From: Microbacterium tenebrionis
Lineage (GTDB): Bacteria > Actinomycetota > Actinomycetes > Actinomycetales > Microbacteriaceae
Length of the DNA stretch: 64,000 nucleotides
Assembly: GCF_903645325.1 (NCBI RefSeq)
Contig: NZ_CAHJXQ010000001.1
Span: 434,001 to 498,000 of the forward strand
Direction of reading: 5' to 3'
The first letter of the stretch is position 1, and each line of letters begins with the position of its first letter. The notes beneath the pieces are model-generated. The model saw only the letters and a list, made by a program, of their open reading frames with translations. It was not told the DNA's origin and made no database searches. Of the stretch, positions 58,087 to 64,000 are shown piece by piece. Made by a program: the position numbers and the translations under genes.

Positions 58087-58646
58087 GCGATTCACCCGAT
58101 GAGATCCGCGCCGACATTGAGCGGACCCGCCAAGACCTCGGCATGGACGTGGACGCCCTGGCCGATAAGGTCTCCCCGTCGAAGATCGTGGACCGGCAGG
58201 TCGACAAGGTCCGGGGCGCATTTACCTCCGTCCGTGAGCGCGTGATGGGCGCGGCGGATGACGCTGGCTCGTCGCTATCGGATGCGGGCTCTCATGCGGG
58301 AGATCTGAAAGACCGCGCGGTCGCGAAGGCGGAAGGGAACCCGCTCGCCGTCGGTCTGATCGCCTTCGGCGCCGGCCTGCTCGTCGCCTCGCTGATCCCC
58401 GCGTCATCGAAGGAGAAAGATCTCGCTGCAACCGTGAAGGAGCAGGCGCAGCCGCTGGTTGACGAGGTCACCGATGCCGCGAAGGAAGTCGGCGAGCATC
58501 TGAAGGAGCCTCTGCAGGCGTCGGTCGAATCCGTGAAGGCGTCGGCGCAGGACTCAGTCGCCACCGTCAAGGACGAAGCCCAGGTCGCGGTCGGCGACGT
58601 GAAGCACCAGGCTCAGCAGGCGCGCGAGAACATCTCCGACAGCTGA
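58083..58646 (+). CDS. DUF3618 protein
   Basis: This 187-aa protein has the N-terminal DUF3618 motif SPDEIRADIERTRQDLGMDVDALADKVSP. One membrane segment (NPLAVGLIAFGAGLLVASLIP) and a long Ala/Val/Lys/Glu amphipathic tail like that of the first gene of the cluster follow. DUF3618 and holin-like DUF1469 genes regularly occur side by side in actinobacteria. The function is unknown, with a link to envelope stress inferred. Confidence 0.88.
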   Translation: MSDSPDEIRADIERTRQDLGMDVDALADKVSPSKIVDRQVDKVRGAFTSVRERVMGAADDAGSSLSDAGSHAGDLKDRAVAKAEGNPLAVGLIAFGAGLLVASLIPASSKEKDLAATVKEQAQPLVDEVTDAAKEVGEHLKEPLQASVESVKASAQDSVATVKDEAQVAVGDVKHQAQQARENISDS

Positions 58647-58659
58647 ACCCGCAGGAATC

Positions 58660-58689
58660 GGGCGGGCCCGTCAAACGACGGGCCCGCCC
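58660..58689 (+). terminator. Terminator or attenuator within the cluster
   Basis: A perfect 13-bp stem GGGCGGGCCCGTC/GACGGGCCCGCCC with loop AAAC and CTTT after it, between the DUF3618 and YihY-type genes. Confidence 0.8.
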
Positions 58690-58708
58690 CTTTACGAAGG
58701 AGCTCGCG

Positions 58709-59803
58709 ATGAGCAGCAAAGCCCCCGCCACCCCGCGCAACGCCCCGGACCCGGAAGCGTCAGGAAAGCCAGATTCCCCGGACGATCTTCACAAGAGGTC
58801 CTGGAAATACGTACTGCGGAAGACGATCCGTGAGTTTTCCTCGGACCAGTGCACGGACATCGCCGCGTCGCTGACGTACTACGCGGTGCTGTCGCTCTTC
58901 CCGGGCCTGATTGCGATCTTCTCTCTACTGGGTGTCGTCGGGCAGGGAAAAGCCGCCAGCGACGCGGTGCTGGGAATCATCGAGCAGGTCGCTCCCGGCG
59001 ACACGGTCGACACGATCCGCGGGCCGATCGAGCAGATCGCCGAGTCTCCGGGTGCCGGTTTCGCTCTCATCACCGGCATCGTGCTGGCCATCTGGTCGGC
59101 ATCCGGCTACGTGGGCGCGTTCAGCCGTGCGATGAACCGGATCTACGAGATCGAGGAGGGCCGCCCGTTCTGGAAGCTGAAGCCCGTCCAGCTGCTGGTC
59201 ACCGTGATCACGATCGTGCTGCTCGTGATCGCCGCGATCATTCTTGTCGTCTCCGGCCCGGTCACCAAGGCGATCGGCGACGCACTCGGCATAGGCGACG
59301 TGCCCCAGACGGTTTGGTCCATCGCCAAGTGGCCGTTGCTGGTGTTCATCGTGGTGTTGGTCGTCGCGATCCTCTACTACGCCACCCCGAACGCGAAGCA
59401 GCCGAAATTCCGGTGGATCAGCATGGGCGCCCTGCTAGCGATCATCGTGCTCGCTCTCGCTACCGCAGCCTTCGGGTTCTACGTCGGAAACTTCTCGAAC
59501 TACGACCGCACCTATGGATCCCTTGCGGGCGTCATCATCTTCTTGCTCTGGCTGTGGATCGCGAACCTCGCGCTGCTGTTCGGCGCGGAGTTCGATGCTG
59601 AGCTCGAGCGAGGTCGCCAGCTGCAGGCGGGCATCGCCGCCGAGGAGGACATCCAGCTACCTCCGCGCGACACCCGCAAGAGAGACAAGGCCGCCGAGGA
59701 GGAGCGGCAGGACATCGAGAAGGGCCGAGAGATCCGACAGAATGCCGACCCCGACGACACAGCCAAGGACGCGACCACCCCCGGTCCTGCCAGAGAACAC
59801 TGA
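58709..59803 (+). CDS. YihY/BrkB-family membrane protein
   Basis: This 364-aa protein has about six membrane helices. DIAASLTYYAVLSLFPGLIAIFSLLG is the family hallmark, followed by WSASGYVGAFSRAMNRIYEIEE and LWLWIANLALLFGAEFDAELERGR. The charged C-terminal tail is long. Once annotated as ribonuclease BN, the family is an envelope protein group of unsettled function. AAGGAGCTCGCG precedes the ATG. Confidence 0.92.
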   Translation: MSSKAPATPRNAPDPEASGKPDSPDDLHKRSWKYVLRKTIREFSSDQCTDIAASLTYYAVLSLFPGLIAIFSLLGVVGQGKAASDAVLGIIEQVAPGDTVDTIRGPIEQIAESPGAGFALITGIVLAIWSASGYVGAFSRAMNRIYEIEEGRPFWKLKPVQLLVTVITIVLLVIAAIILVVSGPVTKAIGDALGIGDVPQTVWSIAKWPLLVFIVVLVVAILYYATPNAKQPKFRWISMGALLAIIVLALATAAFGFYVGNFSNYDRTYGSLAGVIIFLLWLWIANLALLFGAEFDAELERGRQLQAGIAAEEDIQLPPRDTRKRDKAAEEERQDIEKGREIRQNADPDDTAKDATTPGPAREH

Positions 59804-59836
59804 CGGACGGCCTCGCTCGGGGCGCTCACGCCGCAG

Positions 59837-60553
59837 CTACTGGGACAGCTCCCCGGCGAAACGGTCGAGGAGTACTTCCAGCGATACTTCGAATTCTTCG
59901 TCGGAATGGTCCTCGCTCAGAAGAGCCCGTAGCCGACGGACCTCCGGAGCGTCATCCAAGCCGATGCTCCCGTCACGCTCGGGTATATCCGCGTTTCCTT
60001 CGTCGAGCGGTTCTTCCACCGGGCCGGTCTCAGCTCCCCGAACCGCGGATTCCAGCAAGAGTTGACCGAGCAGGAAGCTGCTAAAGGCACGGTACGCATC
60101 GACCGCTTGCGCGTCCGTGAACCCGTGCCCCAGCAGGGTGCTGAGGAACGTGTTCACGACCTCGACGCTGCGTAGCGGGGGTCGTAGCCAGGGCGCCGCG
60201 GGATGCCGGGTCGCCACTAACGGAAATGCCTGAGGATGATCGATCGCGATCTGACGTACCTTATGGGCGACATCCTGCAGGAAGCCCTGCCAGTGCTCCG
60301 CCAACTCGTCGTCCAGGTTCGATGTCAATTGTCCGAGGAGCAGAGCGATCACACCCTCGAGCAGATCCTCACGCCCGTGCACGTACCGGTAAAGAGACAT
60401 CGCTTCCACACCCAGTTCCTGAGCAAGGGAGCGCATAGAGAGGCCCTGTGCCCCGGCGCGATCGATCTGGCCTAGGGCGGTCTCGATGATGAGTTCGCGA
60501 CTTAGGCGCCCGGCCGCTGACCCTCGGGGCTCCCGGCTAGATTCTCTCGACAT
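59837..60553 (-). CDS. TetR-family repressor (TetR_C_1 type)
   Basis: This 238-aa protein has a helix-turn-helix (LIIETALGQIDRAGAQGLSMRSLAQELGVEAMSLYRYV region) and a C-terminal domain like class-TetR (HPAAPWLRPPLRSVEVVNTFLSTLLGHG). It is convergent with the YihY gene. A 31-bp perfect palindrome lies 77 bp upstream, and a matching core sits before the 56988 cluster, so it likely represses itself and the cluster. The ligand is unknown. Start ATG 60551-60553 behind GGGAGGGA. Confidence 0.88.
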   Translation of the reverse strand: MSRESSREPRGSAAGRLSRELIIETALGQIDRAGAQGLSMRSLAQELGVEAMSLYRYVHGREDLLEGVIALLLGQLTSNLDDELAEHWQGFLQDVAHKVRQIAIDHPQAFPLVATRHPAAPWLRPPLRSVEVVNTFLSTLLGHGFTDAQAVDAYRAFSSFLLGQLLLESAVRGAETGPVEEPLDEGNADIPERDGSIGLDDAPEVRRLRALLSEDHSDEEFEVSLEVLLDRFAGELSQ

Positions 60554-60629
60554 GACGCGTCATCCCTCCCAACGGTCAGGAACGCACCGCCCCTGCGGGT
60601 GCAGATCGGACCGACCGATATATGCCACG

Positions 60630-60660
60630 GTAACCCTGCTTACAACGTAAGCAGGGTTAC
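60630..60660. promoter_or_regulatory. Perfect 31-bp palindrome, TetR operator
   Basis: GTAACCCTGCTTAC-AAC-GTAAGCAGGGTTAC: 14-bp arms without mismatch. It lies in the promoter of the tetR-type gene. The core CTTACAACGTAAG recurs with one change at 56850-56862. Confidence 0.75.
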
Positions 60661-60766
60661 CTGCCCTCGGTGCGGTCCTGTACCCACCGAGCGATCCCGA
60701 TCATGAGACGCGCAGAGCTTGCTTCGCGGATCGAAGAGTGTTTGGCCGGACGCGAGAGCCTGCAGG

Positions 60767-60970
60767 TCAGTTTTCTCCGTTGGCGGCTTCGTCTTCTTCT
60801 GGGTTGAAGTGCGAAGGCGAGTCGGACAGGCCTGCGGCTACCCCGTCGGGGTTCGCGGGGATGGTGTTGTCTTCGCCCAGACCCCCGGGCTTGACCGTTC
60901 CCTCGGAATCGTTGGTCGGAGCATCGGTATCGGAGTTCTCGAAGCGTGACGCATTGCTGTCGTTGGTCAT
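60767..60970 (-). CDS. Small acidic protein (67 aa)
   Basis: MTNDSNASRFENSDTDAP is followed by Gly/Asp/Pro-rich sequence ending EEDEAANGEN; wholly hydrophilic and probably disordered. ATG 60968-60970 follows GAGGGCC. Similar in character to the chromosomal protein at 249-470. The function is unknown. Confidence 0.55.
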   Translation of the reverse strand: MTNDSNASRFENSDTDAPTNDSEGTVKPGGLGEDNTIPANPDGVAAGLSDSPSHFNPEEDEAANGEN

Positions 60971-61290
60971 GGCCCTCTGCTTTCTCTTTTTCCTGTTTCG
61001 GGAGACGGCTAGAGTACCTCCTGCGAACACCCGGTCGCACACAGCGGGAAGTGACTCTGCCCGGGCGTTCGGCGGCGATCAGACCCGCGGGAGCAGGTCA
61101 TCGCCGTGGTGCCGATCGCGGAGCGATCGACAGCTCTCGCGTCAGGGACGATGTCCACAGAGCATGTGTCGAGCTCGCGCGCCGAATCTGCGAGTTCTCT
61201 TTGGAGGTCCCCCGTTCCGCCGTCACAGCCCTCCTCGGGTGCCCGGAAGTGAGGTCCATACCAGCCTCGCCCTCTTCGATGAGGAGTGGA
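60971..61290. other. Stretch without a supported gene
   Basis: About 320 bases; open frames on both strands lack motifs and ribosome sites. It probably belongs to the decayed island. Confidence 0.45.
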
Positions 61291-61838
61291 TTATCGGGTC
61301 TCGGGTCCGGGGTGGAGTGGAGGGGGAGCAGTGCCACCTCCCTCCGCCATGAGCACGGGCAACGACGGCAAAGGTGCCAAGTTGCCGATCTCGTCGAGCA
61401 TCATGCAGATCGGCGGGTCGAGCCTGGCACCTGGCGAGCGGACAGCCATGCGGCGGGCGACCTCGACCAGATCCTCGATGAACGCCGCCACGAGCGGCGC
61501 CGAAGAGGATGCGCCCGAGCCGGTCGCGAGGAGGTACAGCGTGCCGCGCTTGGCGATGAAGCTCTCCGGGTCGAACTCGTCCCCGGCTGTAGGGGTGACG
61601 GCCTCCATCACGCGCGGGTCGGCGAGCGACTGGAACGCCAGGCCCACGCCCTGCCAGATGGAGTCCCTCGTCCGTGGATCCGAGGTGACCATCGACTCCA
61701 GCGAGTCGGCCCACCCTTCCGCAGCCTGGATGGAGCCTTGCAGGATCCGCACCGCATCCATCGCCGCAGTCGGTGACAGCGCCCACTGGTACAGGGCGCG
61801 CGCGTCGCGGCCGTCGATCGCACTGGCGGCGATCGCAT
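61291..61838 (-). pseudogene. Fragment of conjugative coupling ATPase (TraD/VirD4-like)
   Basis: The open minus frame contains ALSPTAAMDAVRILQGS, RTRDSIWQGVGLAFQSLADP, SFIAKRGTLYLLATGSG and the Walker B-like block ICMMLDEIGNLAPLPSLP, all typical of the C-terminal half of actinobacterial coupling proteins that feed DNA to the conjugation pore. Both ends are missing: no Walker A, and after LMAEGGGT the frame turns into nonsense (APPPLHPG). A relic of conjugation genes. Confidence 0.75.
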
Positions 61839-61844
61839 CCGACG

Positions 61845-62035
61845 CGACCGAACTGTTCTCCGGCGTCCGCGCCGCGCAGTTGCGCGCGTGCACCGGCCCC
61901 AACTGCCCGCTCTTCTTCCTCCAGGACCGACCCCGCCGGCATTGGTGCTCACCCGGGTGCGGCACACGCGCTCGGGCGGCGGCGGCATACAGCCGCAGGA
62001 CCGCCGGGAGAAGGCCGACGCCTGCTGCCGGTTAG
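61845..62035 (+). pseudogene. C-terminal CGNR zinc-finger fragment
   Basis: The plus frame encodes LRACTGPNCPLFFLQDRP then RRHWCSPGCGTRARAAAAY. The C-x4-C and C-x3-C spacing with CGTR in place of CGNR matches the zinc finger at the end of CGNR transcription regulators. The N-terminal domain is absent; the fragment abuts the coupling ATPase fragment on the opposite strand. Confidence 0.65.
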
Positions 62036-62130
62036 CGGAGGCCTCCCCGGCGCCGATCCACCCGGTCACGCGCCGACCCGTTTCGCGGGTCGCGGCCAGA
62101 ACCGGGACTGCTGAAGAGCAGTCGGCCGAG

Positions 62131-62136
62131 TAGTCT
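62131..62136 (+). promoter_or_regulatory. Leaderless -10 box
   Basis: TAGTCT, seven bases before ATG 62144. Confidence 0.5.
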
Positions 62137-62143
62137 GCACACC

Positions 62144-62440
62144 ATGGGAACCCTCGAATACAACAGCTCCCGCCCGCCGATCAAGGTCGACGACGACACT
62201 CTCGCCCACCTGAAGATCGTCATCGGGACGAAGCTCCGTCGCCACGAGAGCTTCATGATGACCTGGCTGCCCGAAGGAGAAGGCGATGGAGGGCGGATGA
62301 CGATCTGGATGAATCCGAGCATCCCGTTGATCCTCTCCTTCGACGGCTCGACGATGCCGATGATCGATTCGAAGCGCGTCGAAGCGATGATGGAGAACCT
62401 CAGTGCCCGCGGGGAGCTCGTGCTCGACCAGCTCTCGTGA
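62144..62440 (+). CDS. DUF7882-type small protein
   Basis: This complete 98-aa protein begins MGTLEYNSSRPPIKVDDDTL, followed by AHLKIVIGTKLRRHESFMMTW and a C-terminal helix. Paralogous to the partial gene at 1-103. It has no catalytic motif despite frequent ligase labels. Probably leaderless. The role is unknown. Confidence 0.82.
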   Translation: MGTLEYNSSRPPIKVDDDTLAHLKIVIGTKLRRHESFMMTWLPEGEGDGGRMTIWMNPSIPLILSFDGSTMPMIDSKRVEAMMENLSARGELVLDQLS

Positions 62441-62497
62441 ACAGGACGGCCGGTCCGCCGACTATCCTGGAGTGAGCATTCACAACAGGAGGCAGCC

Positions 62498-62710
62498 GTG
62501 ATTCTCAGCTTCATCATCTTCTTGGTCATGTTCGTCGGCGGGATCTGGGTGATGGGCATCTCGCACGGCGTGCCGATGGACTTCCAGGCGCTCACGTTCT
62601 GCGCCGGCCTCGCCCTGGTCTGCCTGTCGATGGCGTGGATGATGCGCGAGGGTAAGAGCGGTGCCACCCGTCGCTCGAACAACTGGGACGGCGGCCCGGC
62701 CGCCAACTGA
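62498..62710 (+). CDS. Small two-helix membrane protein (70 aa)
   Basis: GTG 62498 follows ACAGGAGGCAGCC, a strong site. Two hydrophobic helices (about 2-20 and 29-48) are followed by a polar tail GATRRSNNWDGGPAAN. The stop overlaps the aldo/keto reductase ATG. No family is recognised. Confidence 0.65.
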   Translation: MILSFIIFLVMFVGGIWVMGISHGVPMDFQALTFCAGLALVCLSMAWMMREGKSGATRRSNNWDGGPAAN

Positions 62711-63639
62711 TGAAGTCCGTTCCCTTCGGACCCACGACGGTACCTGCGGTCATCGCGGGGATGATGCGCATCTCCGACAAGGATGACGTGCAGATCAGCG
62801 AGCTGTATCGCACCGCACGTGACGCCGGGATCGACTTCTTCGACCACGCCGACATCTACGGCGGTGCCATGCACGCCTGCGAGCAGAGGTTCGGCGATGC
62901 GCTGAAACTCAGCTCGTCTGAGCGGGCCGAGATCACCCTGCAGTCGAAGTGCGGCATCGTGCCGGATGCGGGCATGTTCGACTTCTCCTACGAGCACATC
63001 GTCGCGCAGGTCGACGGGTCCCTGCGGGCGCTCGGCACCGACTACCTCGACGTGCTGCTGCTGCACCGGCCGGACGCGCTCGTCGAACCCGATGAGGTCG
63101 CACGTGCATTCGACGAGCTCGAATCGTCGGGCAAGGTGCGCGCCTTCGGCGTCTCCAATCACACGCCGCGTCAGATCGACCTGCTGCGGACGGCCGTGCG
63201 GCAGCCGCTCATCGCCAACCAGGTGCAGCTGTCGATCACGCACGCTCCGATCATCACGCAGCCGATCGCGATGAACATGCTCGGCGAAGAGCAGAGCATC
63301 GTCCGCGACGGCGGAGGCATCGTCGAGTACTGCCGCATCAACGGCATCACCCTGCAGGCGTGGTCGCCGTTCCAGGCCGGTTTCTTCAGCGTCGTCTTCC
63401 TCGGCAACCCCGACTACCCGGACCTCAACGCGGTCATCGATCGGCTGGCCGCCCAGTACGGCGTGACGCCGATCGGCATCGCGACGGCGTGGATCACACG
63501 TCATCCGGCGAACATGCAGGTCGTGCTCGGCACCACTAGCCCGCAGCGCGTCGCGGATGCCGCGGCCGGTGCCGACATCGTCCTCACCCGCGCGGAGTGG
63601 TACGAGCTGTTCCGGGCCGCAGGGCATCTGCTGCCCTGA
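62710..63639 (+). CDS. Aldo/keto reductase (YdhF-like)
   Basis: This 309-aa NADPH-dependent reductase has the AKR tetrad: Asp and Tyr in DFFDHADIYGG, Lys in ITLQSKCGIV and His in VLLLHRPDAL. ATAWITRHPANMQVVLGTTSP is the late NADPH site. The closest named relative by memory is E. coli YdhF. The substrate is unknown. ATG overlaps the preceding stop, so the two are co-translated. Confidence 0.92.
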   Translation: MKSVPFGPTTVPAVIAGMMRISDKDDVQISELYRTARDAGIDFFDHADIYGGAMHACEQRFGDALKLSSSERAEITLQSKCGIVPDAGMFDFSYEHIVAQVDGSLRALGTDYLDVLLLHRPDALVEPDEVARAFDELESSGKVRAFGVSNHTPRQIDLLRTAVRQPLIANQVQLSITHAPIITQPIAMNMLGEEQSIVRDGGGIVEYCRINGITLQAWSPFQAGFFSVVFLGNPDYPDLNAVIDRLAAQYGVTPIGIATAWITRHPANMQVVLGTTSPQRVADAAAGADIVLTRAEWYELFRAAGHLLP

Positions 63640-63663
63640 GCACGCGTCCCCGCACGCGCAGCG

Positions 63664-64000
63664 TCACCTCGAGCGGCGCTTCGCGAGCCGCGCTTCGAGG
63701 TTCGCCCTGACCGCGGGCCACTCCGGCTCGATGACGGAGTACTCGACGCTGTCGCGCAGGGCGCCGTTCCGGTACCGCGAGATCGCCCGCATGACGCCGT
63801 CCTGCTTGGCGCCGAGTCGCTCGATCGCCGCGCGCGACTGGAAGTTCACCCACTGCGTCGTCAAGCCCACCCGGTACACGCCGAGCGTCTCGAACGCGTG
63901 CCGCATGAGCAGCAGCTTCGACTCGGCGTTCGTCCCCGTGCCGTGGGCCGACGGACGATTCCACGTGTACCCGATGTGGAGCCGGGGCACGGATGCGTCG
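63664..64000 (-). CDS. GNAT acetyltransferase, C-terminal part
   Basis: About 112 codons enter from beyond the window end. IGYTWNRPSAHGTGTNAESK matches the strand and acetyl-CoA loop region of RimJ/RimL-type GNAT enzymes, followed by LLLMRHAFETLGVYRVGL and SRAAIERLGAKQDGVMR. The upstream part with the start codon lies outside. Confidence 0.82.
   Translation of the reverse strand, partial: DASVPRLHIGYTWNRPSAHGTGTNAESKLLLMRHAFETLGVYRVGLTTQWVNFQSRAAIERLGAKQDGVMRAISRYRNGALRDSVEYSVIEPEWPAVRANLEARLAKRRSR

Overview
The window is about 68-70% GC. Its gene content and style (many TANNNT boxes six or seven bases before ATG or GTG, DUF7882-type small proteins, class Ib nrdHIEF, MscL-FmdB-formyltetrahydrofolate cyclo-ligase next to galU) point to an actinobacterium of the Microbacteriaceae, most likely Microbacterium or a close relative. 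This is an inference from gene families; no database was searched.

Region 1 (1-602) is chromosomal flank: the 5' end of a DUF7882-type gene and a small acidic protein. Region 2 (603-22462) is an integrated mobile island of about 21.8 kb in the 3' end of tRNA-Arg(CCT). A 21-bp exact direct repeat of the tRNA 3' end marks both ends. A tyrosine integrase sits beside the intact tRNA and an excisionase-like gene lies at the other end. Cargo runs left to right: an HTH protein with paired dyad operators, several small membrane proteins, a 1245-aa YobI/KAP-like membrane NTPase, an IS481-family insertion with its target duplication, a Fic protein plus ribbon-helix-helix protein, a frameshifted MobF relaxase-helicase, and a copper cassette (CsoR, CopB-type ATPase, YHS protein, DUF6153-like, DUF305, sialidase-fold lipoprotein and two tiny membrane proteins) with a CsoR operator in the divergent promoter. 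The relaxase without an intact secretion system suggests a formerly mobilisable element.

Region 3 (22515-54820) is core chromosome: an MMPL exporter, Lsr2, a GAF-LuxR regulator, DUF485 plus acetate symporter, an alkyltransferase-like protein lacking its active cysteine divergent from a degenerate SF1 helicase-like protein, mscL/fmdB/formyltetrahydrofolate cyclo-ligase, galU-acetyltransferase-GlpR/SepX-like, tRNA-Ala(CGC), a phosphoesterase, a broken AEC transporter, an IclR regulator divergent from hutHUIG, DUF445, a CsoR-like regulator, an acyl-CoA dehydrogenase/hydrolase pair, an MFS transporter coupled to a collapsed sugar-kinase remnant, and nrdHIEF preceded by an NrdR-like box and DnaA-box-like sequences.

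Region 4 (54855-62035) looks like a second, decayed island. It has a broken integrase, an excisionase remnant and a truncated membrane-protein gene on the left, and fragments of a conjugation coupling ATPase and a CGNR regulator on the right. Between them is an intact cluster: a tail-rich membrane protein, a holin-like DUF1469 protein, a DUF3618 protein, a YihY/BrkB protein and a TetR regulator. Matching palindromes before the tetR gene and before the cluster suggest that TetR controls both. Region 5 (62144-64000) returns to chromosome: DUF7882, a small membrane protein, an aldo/keto reductase and a partial GNAT acetyltransferase.
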